Below the pieces are notes generated by a model. It made no database searches. It was given only the letters and a program-made list of their open reading frames with translations, and was not told the DNA's origin. The translations under genes were made by a program, and so were the position numbers. Positions 41,602-56,105 of a stretch of DNA of 58,377 nucleotides are shown here, piece by piece. Where the stretch lies: NCBI RefSeq assembly GCF_002159455.1, contig NZ_NFIQ01000020.1, forward strand, positions 1 through 58,377, in the 5' to 3' direction. The first letter of the stretch is position 1, and every line of letters begins with the position of its first letter. The DNA comes from Flavonifractor sp. An306. Lineage in GTDB: Bacteria; Bacillota; Clostridia; Oscillospirales; Oscillospiraceae.

Positions 41602-43050
41602 ATGAAACGAGTTCTGGCCTTTGACTTCGGCGCGTCCAGCGGCCGGGCGATCCTGGCGGAGTACCGGGACGGCGACCTGCGCTGTCAGGAGGTACACCGC
41701 TTTGACAACCAGCCCCGCCAGTCGGAGGGCCACTTCCGCTGGAATTTCGCCGAGCTGATGGCCAATGTGTACCTGGGCATGGAAAAGGCGGGGCCTTTTG
41801 AGAGCGTCGGCTTTGATACCTGGGGGGTGGACTTCGGCCTGCTGGACGAGGGGGGCCATCTGCTGGGCGACCCGGTCCACTACCGGGACAGCCGCACCGA
41901 GGGCATGGTGGAGCTGGCCCGGGGAATTTTGCCGGAAGAACAGCTGTACGCCGCCACCGGCAACCAGATCATGCCCATCAACACCCTGTTCCAGCTGCTG
42001 GCGCTGAAGCAGAGCCAGCCGGAGCTGCTGGAGCGGGCCAGGCGGCTGCTCTTCATGCCGGACCTGTTTGCCTACGCCCTGTGCGGCGCGGAGGTCTGCG
42101 AAACCACCATCGCCTCCACCAGCCAGATGCTGGACGTGCGGACCGGCGGGTGGAGCCAGCCGGTGCTGGACGCCTTCGGCATCCCCGCCCGCCTGCTGGC
42201 CCCCCGGGTGGACAGCGGCAGCGTGGTGGGCACTTATCAGGGCGCCAGGGTGATCGCGGTGGCCGGCCACGATACCCAGTGCGCAGTGGCGGCCATGCCC
42301 GCCCCCAAGCCGGGCGCGGCCTTTTTGTCCTGCGGTACCTGGAGCCTGCTGGGCTGCGAGCTGGACCAGCCGGTGCTCACCGAGGAGAGCCGGGCCCTGG
42401 CCCTCTCCAACGAACGGGGGGCCAACGGCAGGGTCAACTACCTGAAAAACATCATCGGCCTGTGGCTGGTGCAGGAAAGCCGCCGCCAGTGGCAGCGGGA
42501 GGGCAAGGACTACTCCTTCTCCCAGTTGGAGCAGCTGGCGCTGGAGGCCCCGCCCCTGCAGAGCTTCATCGACCCGGACGCCCCGGAATTCACCCCGCCC
42601 GGCGATATACCCGGCCGGGTGCGGGACTTCTGCCGCCGCACCGGCCAGCCGGTGCCTGAAACCGTGGGCCAGGTGACCCGCTGCATCTATGAAAGCCTTG
42701 CATTGAAATACCGCTTTGCGCTGACTCAGCTGAGCCGCGCCACCGGGCAGTCCTTTACCGCCCTGCACATCATGGGCGGCGGCGCCCAGGCCAAGCTGCT
42801 GTGCCGGATGACGGCGGGCTGCATCGGCCTGCCGGTGCTGGCCGGGCCGGTGGAGGCCACCGCCCTGGGCAATGTGCTCATCCAGCTGGTGGCGCTGGGG
42901 GAGCTGGCGGACCTGGAGGAGGGCCGGGCCCTCATCGCCCGCACCCAGCCGGTGGGGCGGTACGAACCGGAGGATACGGCCCTTTGGGCCGACGCATTCC
43001 ACCGTTATCAGGCCATTTTGAACCAATCCGCAACAAAGGGAGGAATTTAA
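41602..43050 (+). CDS. FGGY-family kinase (RhaB-like), probable L-fuculokinase
   Basis: A 482-residue FGGY carbohydrate kinase. It has the phosphate-1 motif [12 protein letters not shown], substrate-loop [22 protein letters not shown], phosphate-2 [11 protein letters not shown], and adenosine motif [14 protein letters not shown]. By sequence it is of rhamnulokinase type. Placement between class II aldolase and L-fucose isomerase genes argues it phosphorylates L-fuculose; many Firmicutes use RhaB-like kinases this way. It ends 1 base before the isomerase start. Confidence 0.88.
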   Translation: MKRVLAFDFGASSGRAILAEYRDGDLRCQEVHRFDNQPRQSEGHFRWNFAELMANVYLGMEKAGPFESVGFDTWGVDFGLLDEGGHLLGDPVHYRDSRTEGMVELARGILPEEQLYAATGNQIMPINTLFQLLALKQSQPELLERARRLLFMPDLFAYALCGAEVCETTIASTSQMLDVRTGGWSQPVLDAFGIPARLLAPRVDSGSVVGTYQGARVIAVAGHDTQCAVAAMPAPKPGAAFLSCGTWSLLGCELDQPVLTEESRALALSNERGANGRVNYLKNIIGLWLVQESRRQWQREGKDYSFSQLEQLALEAPPLQSFIDPDAPEFTPPGDIPGRVRDFCRRTGQPVPETVGQVTRCIYESLALKYRFALTQLSRATGQSFTALHIMGGGAQAKLLCRMTAGCIGLPVLAGPVEATALGNVLIQLVALGELADLEEGRALIARTQPVGRYEPEDTALWADAFHRYQAILNQSATKGGI

Positions 43051-43051
43051 C

Positions 43052-44836
<1,785 letters not shown>

Positions 44837-44872
44837 AGGGAAACGCCGGGGGCGGGCGGCCATCCCAACTGA

Positions 44873-47884
<3,012 letters not shown>

Positions 47885-47903
47885 AGAGGCAGGCCGCTCT
47901 CCC

Positions 47904-48587
47904 CTATTTCGCAGCGGGGTATTCGTTGCACAGCAGCCGGTAGGGCGGCTCGTCCTCCTCAATGGCGGGAAAGCGTCCCAGCTTCTCATAAAAGCGGTTG
48001 TCTGTGTTGTCATCGTTGCACTGGCTCACTTCCCCCAACAGGACGGGGCCGGAGCCGGGCTCCACCTGGAAGTCATGGTAGAGGCAGGGGTAGATGGTGA
48101 TGCTCTCCCCGGGAGTCAGGCGCACCTGGCTGCCCGCGGGAACCACCAGCTCCCGGCCGTCCACATGGACGTGAACCTCCGATTCCCGGTCCAGCTCCTC
48201 CTCAGGGGTGGAATGGTACACCCGGATGAGCACCGTTCCCCCTCCCCGGTTAATGATGTCCTCCATTTTGGACCAGTGAAAGTGCATGGGGGAATACTGG
48301 CCCTCTTTCAAATACAGCAGCTTTTCCGCATAGGTCTTGGTATACTGGTCCATCTTCAGGTTACCGTTGCGGAGGGTGATGAGAGAAAAGCCCAGTTTGT
48401 CAAAGTCTCCCATGCCATAGTCGGTAATGTCCCACCCCAACATGTTGTCCCGGATCTCATCGTAGTCATGACCCTTTTCCCTCCACTGCTCCGGTGTGAA
48501 GCTGCAGAAGGGCGGCAGGGCAAAGCGGTACTCTTTCACCATCCGCTCCATCTCCCTCAAAGCGGCGTTGATCTCGCTGCGTTTCAT
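47904..48587 (-). CDS. D-lyxose ketol-isomerase family protein
   Basis: A 227-residue cupin-fold sugar isomerase. The metal site is visible as YSPMHFHWSKMEDIINRGGG (His, His, Glu) and YPCLYHDFQVE (His). The family isomerises D-lyxose/D-xylulose and D-mannose/D-fructose. The ATG at 48587 follows GGAGGTTAAAATC; the long upstream frame is not supported. It converges with the GH2 gene, 19 bases apart, and has its own extended -10 promoter. It may extend the locus to other sugars. The physiological substrate is not known. Confidence 0.85.
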   Translation of the reverse strand: MKRSEINAALREMERMVKEYRFALPPFCSFTPEQWREKGHDYDEIRDNMLGWDITDYGMGDFDKLGFSLITLRNGNLKMDQYTKTYAEKLLYLKEGQYSPMHFHWSKMEDIINRGGGTVLIRVYHSTPEEELDRESEVHVHVDGRELVVPAGSQVRLTPGESITIYPCLYHDFQVEPGSGPVLLGEVSQCNDDNTDNRFYEKLGRFPAIEEDEPPYRLLCNEYPAAK

Positions 48588-48660
48588 GATTTTAACCTCC
48601 TTATCCAGGCTTTGCATCGGATTGTCTGGTCTCTCTGCAAAGATAGGGCTCGCGCTTTGG

Positions 48661-48669
48661 ATTATAACA
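48661..48669 (-). promoter_or_regulatory. Extended -10 promoter of the lyxose-isomerase-like gene
   Basis: The minus strand reads TGTTATAAT (extended -10 TGnTATAAT) about 75 bases upstream of the start codon. No good -35 is visible, as expected for extended -10 promoters. The rest of 48588-48834 shows no gene. Confidence 0.55.
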
Positions 48670-48834
48670 CATTCCGTTCTGTCTGTTACTCCAAATTTGC
48701 CGGTTTTGCACGCAGAATCCCCAGGACACCGCCACCGAACCCAGGTGGCCGCCATCCTCATGCGGTTCATCCAGTTGGGGCAATCACGCAATAGAATTAA
48801 ACCATTCCAAGAGAATAGATGAATCTTAATAGAA

Positions 48835-48864
48835 GGGCGCTGCAGAATCTGATCTGCAGCGCCC
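48835..48864. terminator. Terminator after the hydrogenase-rubrerythrin gene
   Basis: A perfect 12-bp stem (GGGCGCTGCAGA 48835-48846 with 48853-48864) with a 6-base loop lies 15 bases past the stop. The T run is better on the plus strand (CTCTGTTTTT), but position suits the leftward gene. Confidence 0.75.
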
Positions 48865-48879
48865 TCTGTTTTTATGGAA

Positions 48880-50970
48880 TCAATAGTTGTCGCTGTGAAT
48901 TTCAAAGAAGCTCTTGGCGTACAGGCAGGTGGGACACACCTCCGGAGCAGCGGTACCCACCACGATGTGGCCGCAATTGCGGCACTCCCACACCTTGACC
49001 TCGCTCTTTTCAAAGACCTGGGCAGTCTCCACGTTGCGCAGCAGGGCGCGGTAACGCTCCTCATGACGCTTCTCAATGGCGGCCACCAGACGGAACTTGG
49101 CGGCCAGCTCGGGGAAACCCTCCTCCTCGGCGGTTTTGGCAAAGCCGTCGTACATGTCGGTCCACTCGTAGTTTTCCCCCTCAGCGGCATGGAGCAGGTT
49201 CTCGGCGGTATTTCCCACGCCGTGCAGTTCCTCAAACCACAGCTTGGCGTGGGCCTTTTCGTTTTCCGCGGTCTGGAGGAAGAGGGCGGCGATCTGCTCG
49301 TACCCCTCGCGCTGAGCCACAGAGGAGAAGTAGGTGTACTTGTTCCGTGCCTGAGATTCTCCGGCGAAGGCAGCCTCCAGGTTCTTCTCGGTCTGGGTAC
49401 CGGCGTACTTGTTGGCGCTCTTGACGGGGGCCTCCTCCATCAGCTCGAAGGCGGAGGCGGGCTGCTTGCAGAGGGGGCAAGACTCCGGCGCGCTGTCCCC
49501 TTCGTGAATATATCCGCAGACTTTACATTTCCACTTTTTCATAACCTGTTTTTCTCCTCCTGAGATGGGTTCCTTACAGGCAGTGGGTTTCAACACCGCT
49601 TTGGCTGCCTGCGCAGGAAAATAGGTGGTATGAAGCATCCGCTCAGCCAGCTCGCTGAGGGGCTGCCCGTAAAAGGCCTCATAGACCACTTTGATTTCGG
49701 GATTTTCGTGGCTGGTGCGAAGGGCCATGGAGCCGTCCCGCCGGTAGAGCGCGGCAATGCGGCTCTTGCGGGTCTCGTCGGCGTTTTTCATCAGGTCCTT
49801 GGGCTGTCCGCCGCCGCCAATGCAGCCGCCGGGGCAGGCCATGACCTCCACAAAGTGGTACTGCTTTCCGCTTTCCTTCATGCGCTGGAGGAACGCGCGG
49901 GCGTTGGCGGTGCCGTAGATCACAGCCACCTGCAGCGTCAGTTCCCCAATCTCCACCTGGGCCTCCCGCACGCCTTCATAGCCCCGGACGGGGCTGAGCT
50001 GAAGCAGCTCCTGAGGCGCCGCCTGGCCGGTGAGGTATTCATAAGCGGTGCGCAGAGCGGCCTCCATCACCCCGCCGGTGTTGCCGAAGATGACCCCCGC
50101 GCCCGAGGCCTTGCCCATCAGGGAGTCGTAGGCAGAGTCCTCCAGGGTGTTCCAGTCGATTCCAGCCGCTCTGGCCCACCGGGCCAGCTCTCTTGTCGTA
50201 ATCACCTGGTCGGTGTCCCGCATGCCCTCCACACCGTGGTAGTCGGCGGCCGCGTGCATCTCCTCCCGCCGGATCTCAAACTTTTTGGCCGTGCAGGGGG
50301 TCAGGGCCACATGAACGATCTGCTGGGGATCCAGGCCCATCTGCCTGGCAAAGTAGGTCTTTACCGTAGGACCCTGCATCCCGATGGGGCTTTTGGCGGT
50401 AGACAGATGCGGCAGCAGCTCCGGAGCGTAAATCTCCGCAAAATGTACCCAGCCCGGGCAGCAGCTGGTAAACTGGGGCAGAGGGCGGTCCTGCTCTTTG
50501 ATCCGGCGGAGCAGCTCGCTGGCCTCCTCCACAATGGTGAGGTCGGCGGCAAAGTTGGTGTCCAGCACATAGTCCACCCCCAGAGCCCGCAGCAGGGCCA
50601 CCATCTTCCCTTCCACAAAGGCGCCCGGCTCCATGCCGAACTCCTCACCCAAAGCAGCCCGGACGGAGGGGGAGGTGCTGACCACAACCACCTTGTTGGG
50701 GTCGGCAATGGCCGTTTGTACCTGGGAACACTCGTCCCGCTCCGTGATACTGTCCACGGGGCAGACATTGGCGCACTGGCCGCAGTAAATGCAGATTGCC
50801 TTGCCTCCGGTTTGCTCCAGCGTATACGTGCCGTGTACCCCCATCAGGTTGGTACAGGCCTCCTTGCACATGCCGCAGCGGATGCACTTTTCTTCCCAGC
50901 GGACAATGCTGGGGTTGTCCGCCTCAATGGGGACACGGACAGATAAAGGCAAATGGTTCAGTTTGCTCAC
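48880..50970 (-). CDS. [FeFe]-hydrogenase fused in frame to rubredoxin-rubrerythrin-rubredoxin
   Basis: A 696-residue fusion. The N-terminal part has two [4Fe-4S] motifs ([24 protein letters not shown]) and the H-cluster domain with [17 protein letters not shown] and [13 protein letters not shown], plus a hydrogenase small-subunit tail. After a short linker come rubredoxin ([10 protein letters not shown]...CPLC), ferritin-like rubrerythrin ([34 protein letters not shown]) and a second rubredoxin ([10 protein letters not shown]...CPTC). It could couple H2 oxidation or reduced ferredoxin to peroxide reduction. The GTG at 50970 is favoured; its SD spacing is short. The upstream ATG at 51012 would overlap the PerR gene. 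The L2 motif has Thr for the usual Met. Confidence 0.88.
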   Translation of the reverse strand: MSKLNHLPLSVRVPIEADNPSIVRWEEKCIRCGMCKEACTNLMGVHGTYTLEQTGGKAICIYCGQCANVCPVDSITERDECSQVQTAIADPNKVVVVSTSPSVRAALGEEFGMEPGAFVEGKMVALLRALGVDYVLDTNFAADLTIVEEASELLRRIKEQDRPLPQFTSCCPGWVHFAEIYAPELLPHLSTAKSPIGMQGPTVKTYFARQMGLDPQQIVHVALTPCTAKKFEIRREEMHAAADYHGVEGMRDTDQVITTRELARWARAAGIDWNTLEDSAYDSLMGKASGAGVIFGNTGGVMEAALRTAYEYLTGQAAPQELLQLSPVRGYEGVREAQVEIGELTLQVAVIYGTANARAFLQRMKESGKQYHFVEVMACPGGCIGGGGQPKDLMKNADETRKSRIAALYRRDGSMALRTSHENPEIKVVYEAFYGQPLSELAERMLHTTYFPAQAAKAVLKPTACKEPISGGEKQVMKKWKCKVCGYIHEGDSAPESCPLCKQPASAFELMEEAPVKSANKYAGTQTEKNLEAAFAGESQARNKYTYFSSVAQREGYEQIAALFLQTAENEKAHAKLWFEELHGVGNTAENLLHAAEGENYEWTDMYDGFAKTAEEEGFPELAAKFRLVAAIEKRHEERYRALLRNVETAQVFEKSEVKVWECRNCGHIVVGTAAPEVCPTCLYAKSFFEIHSDNY
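49540..49562 (-). promoter_or_regulatory. Internal SD and ATG for separate rubrerythrin synthesis
   Basis: Inside the fusion, AGGAGGAG lies about 11 bases before an in-frame ATG at 49542 ([10 protein letters not shown]), exactly where a free rubrerythrin would start. Both a full fusion and a 220-residue rubrerythrin could be made. This suggests two ancestral genes joined by loss of a stop codon. Confidence 0.7.
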
Positions 50971-50983
50971 ATTCCTTTCTTTT

Positions 50984-51343
50984 TCATTTGTTCTGGCAGT
51001 CCTCACATACATAAGTCAGCTTCAGATCATACGACAAAATAGAAATTCCGGCCTTTTGCTCCAGCTGTGAGGTGAGATCACCCAGATCAATGTCCAGCAG
51101 CCTGCCGCACCTCTTGCACACCAAATGATCGTGGCGCTGGATACGGTCATACCGATCGGGCATTCCCTCCACCGATACCTTGCGGAGCAGATCCTCCTGC
51201 CACAGGCGGTTGAGGTTGTTGTACACGGTAGCCAACACCACAGACGGATAGGTCTGCCGAAGTGCATCAAAAATTTCCTCAGCTGTCATATGGCTGCCGG
51301 AGGAACTGACAATCTCTAAGATTTTCTTTCCATACTTGGTCAT
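50984..51343 (-). CDS. perR: Fur-family peroxide regulator (PerR-like)
   Basis: A 119-residue Fur-family repressor with a winged HTH ([29 protein letters not shown]), metal-sensing residues in [15 protein letters not shown] and a C-terminal structural zinc CxxC pair (CKRC, CEDC). PerR rather than Fur is favoured by the PerR-box-like operator upstream and by the peroxide-detoxifying rubrerythrin downstream. It is 13 bases from the hydrogenase-rubrerythrin start, so they form one peroxide-responsive operon. It is slightly short for the family at the N-terminus. Confidence 0.87.
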   Translation of the reverse strand: MTKYGKKILEIVSSSGSHMTAEEIFDALRQTYPSVVLATVYNNLNRLWQEDLLRKVSVEGMPDRYDRIQRHDHLVCKRCGRLLDIDLGDLTSQLEQKAGISILSYDLKLTYVCEDCQNK

Positions 51344-51355
51344 GGCTGCAACACC

Positions 51356-51378
51356 AAAATTAGAATTATTCTAATTTT
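51356..51378. promoter_or_regulatory. PerR box
   Basis: TTAGAATTATTCTAA (51360-51374) is a perfect 7-1-7 palindrome extended by A/T on both sides (51356-51378). The PerR consensus is TTATAATNATTATAA. It lies 17 bases before the perR-like start, so the operon is probably self-repressed and peroxide-induced. Confidence 0.85.
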
Positions 51379-51762
51379 ATTATATCGACTTTGCAACTCC
51401 CGTCAAGAGGCAAAGCGCCCAAAAATAATGGGGCCTGTTTTGGGCAGGAGGGTGACAGCGCGGGAAACAGGCTGCCGCTCTCCCCTCTGCCAGCGGCTCA
51501 AGGGCCGCCATCACAAGCGGCTTCCGGCGATCCAGGAAAAAAAGAGGAGGCCGGTGTCCAAAATCCTTACACTGCAGCGTTATTTAAAAGGTATAAGGGA
51601 ATTTATATCTTTACACACTGGTCTGCAGTATCTGGAAAATGGCCGGGTCCTTCCCCACCACACGACTCCTTTACCTTTATAAAGCTGGCCTTATCGCGTA
51701 AAATCAAAGGTACAGCAACCGGAGGTAGGGTATTGTGTGTTGCTGCAAAGGAGGCGGCACAC
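51379..51762. other. Intergenic region, no gene seen
   Basis: These 384 bases mark the boundary between the PerR operon and a mobile module. A long frame crosses them but has no SD or similarity before 51763. An AT-rich patch at about 51585-51615 could hold the promoter of the next gene. No attachment-site repeat was recognised. Confidence 0.6.
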
Positions 51763-52035
51763 ATGGGCTACTACATGAGCGAACTGTACCGGCGCTACTT
51801 CCGGGCCACGGGCTTCAGCGAACTGGAGGAAGAGATTGAAAACACCCGTCAGGAGGTGCGGGACTGTCTGGATCAGGCGCAGCAGCGGAAGCTGATGCAT
51901 CTGATAGATGCGCAAGAGCAGTTGAAAGCGGAGCTGGCCCAGTCCAGCTTCGAGGATGGGTTCCGGCTGGCCATAGGGCTTCTCCGGGAACTGGAGGATA
52001 AGCGTATCCGGCTCCAACTGGAAGAGGAGGGGTAA
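51763..52035 (+). CDS. DUF6809-like small helical protein
   Basis: A 90-residue, mostly helical, acidic protein (FSELEEEIENTRQEVRDCL, ELEDKRIRLQLEEEG). The ATG at 51763 has AAAGGAGG 11 bases upstream. Proteins of this kind accompany tyrosine integrases in Clostridia; the DUF number is from memory. It sits 2 bases before the zinc-ribbon gene, so the two are co-translated. Function unknown. Confidence 0.7.
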   Translation: MGYYMSELYRRYFRATGFSELEEEIENTRQEVRDCLDQAQQRKLMHLIDAQEQLKAELAQSSFEDGFRLAIGLLRELEDKRIRLQLEEEG

Positions 52036-52037
52036 AC

Positions 52038-52244
52038 ATGGGGAACACACAGTTTCCCGTTCAGCGGTGCCAGTATTGCGGAAGCGAGGATATCGGCCTG
52101 GGCTGGCAGCACGGTGAGGCACTGATTACCTTTAAGAAGCACGGTCTGCTGGGCAACCGGCTGCAATACCTGATCTGCCGCAGCTGCGGTGCGGTACTGT
52201 ACCAGCGGGTGGCTGAGCCACACCGGTTCCTCCCTGTAAAGTAG
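52038..52244 (+). CDS. Small zinc-ribbon protein
   Basis: A 68-residue protein with CQYC and CRSC pairs, forming a zinc ribbon (Cys11, Cys14 and a late pair near residue 50). A good SD (GGAGGGG) overlaps the preceding gene's end. It belongs to the same short operon as the integrases. It probably binds nucleic acid or protein; no specific role is known. Confidence 0.75.
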   Translation: MGNTQFPVQRCQYCGSEDIGLGWQHGEALITFKKHGLLGNRLQYLICRSCGAVLYQRVAEPHRFLPVK

Positions 52245-52277
52245 CGTACAAAGATAAGACATAGGAGGTGAAGAAAA

Positions 52278-53483
52278 ATGGCAAAGAGACGACCATCCGG
52301 GGACGGCATGGTGCGTAAAAGGGAAGATGGCCGCTGGGAGGGCCGCATCGTCATCGGCCATAAGGAGAACGGCGACTCCATCTTCCGCTACATCTATGCT
52401 GACACCCAAAAGGAGCTGACCGCCAAGCTCCGGCAAAATATCAACGTCTATCAGGGCGTGGACCTGACAGAAGAGTGTAAGATGACGCTGTCGGAATGGC
52501 TGGATCGCTGGCTGGAGCAGATGTCCTCCGTGCTCCGTCCCGGCACACTGGAGCACTACCGCAGTGACCTGGAGCATCATGTCAAACCCTACCTGGGGCA
52601 AAAGAGGCTCACGCAAATTACAGCAGACGATTTGCGAAAGCTCTACGACGCCTTAAAGCAACGAGGCAGAATACACCCCCGCCCCGGCCAGAGCCGTGGA
52701 CTGTCCACAACAACCGTTCACGGCATCCATACCACGCTCCATCATGCTCTAAAATCCGCAGTAGATCAACGGCTGCTACCTTATAATCCCGCTGACCATG
52801 TGGCTCCGCCTAAGGTAGCGCACAAAACCATGACCACTCTGAACGACGAGCAGATGGATATCTTTCTGTCAGCGGTGAAGCAGGACCCTATCTGGTACGA
52901 CTTCTTCTACACGGAACTGACCACTGGCCTGCGTCTGGGAGAGATCTGCGGCCTCATGTGGTCTGACCTTGATGAGCGAAAGGGAACGCTCAGTATCCAC
53001 CGCACCCTCCACAAAGAAAAGGGCGGGCGGTTGGTAGTAGGTAATCCCAAGACCTGCGCCGGCACCCGCACCATTGTCCTGCCAGACAGCACAGCGGAGT
53101 TGTTGCGGGTGCGCAAAAAGGCATCTTACTCCCCCTGGATCTTTTACAATCCACTGCAGCCGGAGGCGCCCATGAATCCCTCCACAGCTTACCATCAGCT
53201 GAAAAAGATATTACAGGAAAACAAGCTACCCGACATTCGATTCCACGATCTGCGCCACACTTTCGCTACCCACGCTTTGGCCAATGGCGTGGACGCCAAA
53301 ACGCTATCCGGTATTCTAGGCCATACAAAAGCCAGCTTTACCGTCGATACCTACACCCACACCACAAGCGATATGCACCGGAAAGCGGCTGAGATCGTAG
53401 GCAACTTTCTCACCGACTACCTGGGAGAGGAGATGGCCCCATGGCAAAGCACAGAAAGCGCGGCGACGGCAGCATCCATCTGA
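52278..53483 (+). CDS. Tyrosine-type site-specific integrase (intact)
   Basis: A 401-residue phage/transposon integrase. It has an N-terminal AP2-like arm-binding domain (GDGMVRKREDGRWEGRIVIG), a core-binding SAM-like domain and a catalytic domain with Arg in ELTTGLRLGEICGLMW, the HxxR box in FHDLRHTFATHAL, a second His in LGHTKASFTVDTY and the nucleophile Tyr in that segment. SD TAGGAGGTG. Its end overlaps the next integrase by 43 bases. It presumably mobilises the small module in which it lies. Confidence 0.93.
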   Translation: MAKRRPSGDGMVRKREDGRWEGRIVIGHKENGDSIFRYIYADTQKELTAKLRQNINVYQGVDLTEECKMTLSEWLDRWLEQMSSVLRPGTLEHYRSDLEHHVKPYLGQKRLTQITADDLRKLYDALKQRGRIHPRPGQSRGLSTTTVHGIHTTLHHALKSAVDQRLLPYNPADHVAPPKVAHKTMTTLNDEQMDIFLSAVKQDPIWYDFFYTELTTGLRLGEICGLMWSDLDERKGTLSIHRTLHKEKGGRLVVGNPKTCAGTRTIVLPDSTAELLRVRKKASYSPWIFYNPLQPEAPMNPSTAYHQLKKILQENKLPDIRFHDLRHTFATHALANGVDAKTLSGILGHTKASFTVDTYTHTTSDMHRKAAEIVGNFLTDYLGEEMAPWQSTESAATAASI

Positions 53484-54415
53484 GGAAAGATGGGCGCTGG
53501 GAAGGCCGGTATGTGATTAACCGCGACGAGAAGGGCTTTCCAGTTACCAAGAATGTGCTGGCAAAAACCAAGGCGGAATGTGCAACAAAGTTGGCACAGC
53601 TGCGTGAGAGGCTCCGGGAACCTGTGAACGATCAGCCAAAGCCGGGGATTCTACTAAGTGACTGGCTGAACCTCTGGTACCAGGGATATAAGAAAGCAAA
53701 CCTCCGCCCCAACACCCAGATGTCCTATGAGCGCCGGATCTATCAGCACATCATCCCTGCTCTCGGAGGTATCCAGTTGGACAAGTTGACCACAGGAGAT
53801 ATCCAGAAGTTCTACACAAATCTCAAAAAAGGTGGCAGACTGCTGCGGGCAGAACTCTACGGCGAAGGTCTGTCCGACCAGACCGTTCGGGGCATCCATA
53901 CCACTCTCCATGCAGCACTGAATTACGCGGTAGAAGAAAAGCTAATCTTTCGAAACCCCTCAGACGGATGTAAACTTCCGTCTTCCAAGCCCAGAGAAAT
54001 GAAGGTGCTGACACCGGAAGAAATCCAGCGGCTATTGATCCAGGCCAGGGAGGATGGCTGCTACGAAATGCTTCTGCTGGAACTATCCACTGGACTGCGC
54101 CGTGGCGAAATCTGTGCGCTAAAATGGGATGACCTGAACTTTAAAACAGGGGCCCTTCGGGTAGAGCGGCAGGTACATCGAGTACAGGGGGAGCTGGTGG
54201 TGTCGCAGCCAAAGACAAAAGCCTCCAACCGCAGCGTCATACTCCCTCCCCCAGTTCTGGCCGTCCTTAAAGCCTACAAAAAATCCGCCACCACCCAATG
54301 GATATTTCCCTCACCAGTGAAAGTGGACTCACCACAAGACCCGGCAGCGGTGCGGAAACGTTTATCCACAATCTTAAAGCGCGCCGAGTGCAAGCATATT
54401 CGCTTCCATGAGTGA
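53441..54415 (+). pseudogene. Second tyrosine integrase, truncated by the adjacent serine-recombinase element
   Basis: This 324-residue frame is paralogous to the preceding integrase (GDGSIHLRKDGRWEGRYVIN; ELSTGLRRGEICALKW). It stops abruptly at HIRFHE, just where HDLRHTFAT should continue, so the HxxR box, second His and Tyr nucleophile are missing. The break falls after CATGA (54407-54411). Foreign sequence begins there and a large serine recombinase is encoded 60 bases on, so this looks like insertion at a GA dinucleotide. The rest of the gene should lie beyond the right window edge. Confidence 0.88.
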
Positions 54416-54470
54416 AATCATTCATAAATGTATATTGCGACTTGTGTAGTGACGGGCTGGTGTTTAGGTT

Positions 54471-56105
54471 TCAAGTGTTTGTTTTGATGTACTCCGGGGA
54501 CAAATCAATTTCACCGATAAAGTTGTAATGCACATCAATCTGCTGTACCCGCTGGCCGCTGGACCTATCCGGGGCATGGACAACAATTTTCTCCACGAAT
54601 TCATGGAGTAGGAGCGGTGTCAATTCCGTGGGCTCGGTGTACTTCTTTATAATTTTCAAAAAGCTCTGGATATTGACTTCTTCCGTCTCCATTGTGCTGA
54701 CAAGTTCCCGCAGCTCTTTTACCGAATTTTTCAAGTCGGTCTGTTCCTGCTCATACCCCGCAGACATCTTGACAAATCGTTCCGCCGTGAGCTTGCCTAT
54801 AACGTGATCCTCATAAAGCCTTTGGATGATAGAATCCAGTTCAAGAATCCGCCGCTCCTGTTTTTCAAGCTGGCGCTTGGCCTGCTCCTGTTCGGTCATC
54901 CTTGCATTTAATTTGTTCCGCATGACCAGACGAACAAACTCATCCTCATCATCCTTGACATAAGCCATCACCCGTTGTAAGTTCTGCAAAACAAGCTGTT
55001 CCAAAACAACGGAGCGGATATAGTGAGCGGTGCATTTTATCCGACTTTGCGTGCCGGAACAGGTGTAGCACTCCTGCTCGTATGTCCACCCAGCGGATCG
55101 GCGGAGATGCAGCCTTGAGCCACAGTCGGCGCAAAAGACCAGGCCGGAGAACAGGCCCATTTCGCCCGTCCTGGTGGGACGGTGGCGCTGGGACAGCTCT
55201 TTTTGGGCCATGTCCCAGGTCTCCCGGTCAATGATGGCCGGATGGGTATTTTCAAACGTCACCCATTTCTCCGGGGGATTTTTTATCATCCGTTTGCTCT
55301 TATAGGACGGCTTGAATGTCTTGAAATTCGTGGTCTGACCTATGTAGGTATCTTGCTTGAGCATACAGGCGATCGTCCCTGTCGGCCAATAATATGGGGT
55401 GTCCGGGTGGTATCGTTTCGTGTGGCCGGTTCGCTGAAATTCCAGTGTGGCCGGGGAGGGAATTTTTCGTTCCTGGAGGATGCGAGAAATCTTCCTCGCC
55501 CCGTTACCCTCAATGCAGAGTTGGAAAATCAACTGCACCACTGGCTTGGCTTCCTCGTCGATAATCAGGCTTCCATCCGCGCACCGGATGTAGCCATAGG
55601 GTGCCCTGACTGCAATTCTTTTCCCAGACAATCCTTTATTGCGGAGCACCGCCCGCAGCTTTTTACTGGTATCCTTTGCGTACCACTCATTCATAATATT
55701 GCGGAATGGGGTGAAATCATTGTCCGATTGGTTATCGCTGTCCACGCCGTCGTTGACGGCCACGAACCGGACGCCCATCTCTGGAAAACGAATTTCCGTA
55801 TAGAGCCCCACTTCTAGGTAGTTGCGGCCGAACCGGGACATATCCTTGACAATCACCATGCTCACCAATCCGGCCTCAATATCGGCCAGCATTTCTTGAA
55901 ACCCAGGCCGCTTGAAGTTGGTGCCAGAATATCCGTCATCCTTATAAATTTTGTAGTTGGTAATGCTGTGCTCTTTTGCGTATCGGGTCAGTATCTCGAT
56001 TTGGTGGGCAATGCTGTTACTGTCGCCCTCGTTTTCATCGTCGCGGGAAAGGCGGACATAAAGAGCCACCCATTTCTCCACAATGCTTTTGATAAGAGCT
56101 GCCAT
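54471..56105 (-). CDS. Large serine recombinase (TndX/TnpX-like)
   Basis: A 544-residue large serine recombinase. The catalytic Ser is in ALYVRLSRDD, DMSRFGRNYLEVG holds active-site Arg residues, followed by a recombinase domain (YGYIRCADG...), a zinc-ribbon (FCADCGSRL...CYTCSG) and a long coiled-coil tail (RQLEKQERRILELDSIIQRL). It lies close to the element end and would excise and integrate it. The ATG at 56105 overlaps the stop of the companion recombinase (TGATG). Confidence 0.93.
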   Translation of the reverse strand: MAALIKSIVEKWVALYVRLSRDDENEGDSNSIAHQIEILTRYAKEHSITNYKIYKDDGYSGTNFKRPGFQEMLADIEAGLVSMVIVKDMSRFGRNYLEVGLYTEIRFPEMGVRFVAVNDGVDSDNQSDNDFTPFRNIMNEWYAKDTSKKLRAVLRNKGLSGKRIAVRAPYGYIRCADGSLIIDEEAKPVVQLIFQLCIEGNGARKISRILQERKIPSPATLEFQRTGHTKRYHPDTPYYWPTGTIACMLKQDTYIGQTTNFKTFKPSYKSKRMIKNPPEKWVTFENTHPAIIDRETWDMAQKELSQRHRPTRTGEMGLFSGLVFCADCGSRLHLRRSAGWTYEQECYTCSGTQSRIKCTAHYIRSVVLEQLVLQNLQRVMAYVKDDEDEFVRLVMRNKLNARMTEQEQAKRQLEKQERRILELDSIIQRLYEDHVIGKLTAERFVKMSAGYEQEQTDLKNSVKELRELVSTMETEEVNIQSFLKIIKKYTEPTELTPLLLHEFVEKIVVHAPDRSSGQRVQQIDVHYNFIGEIDLSPEYIKTNT

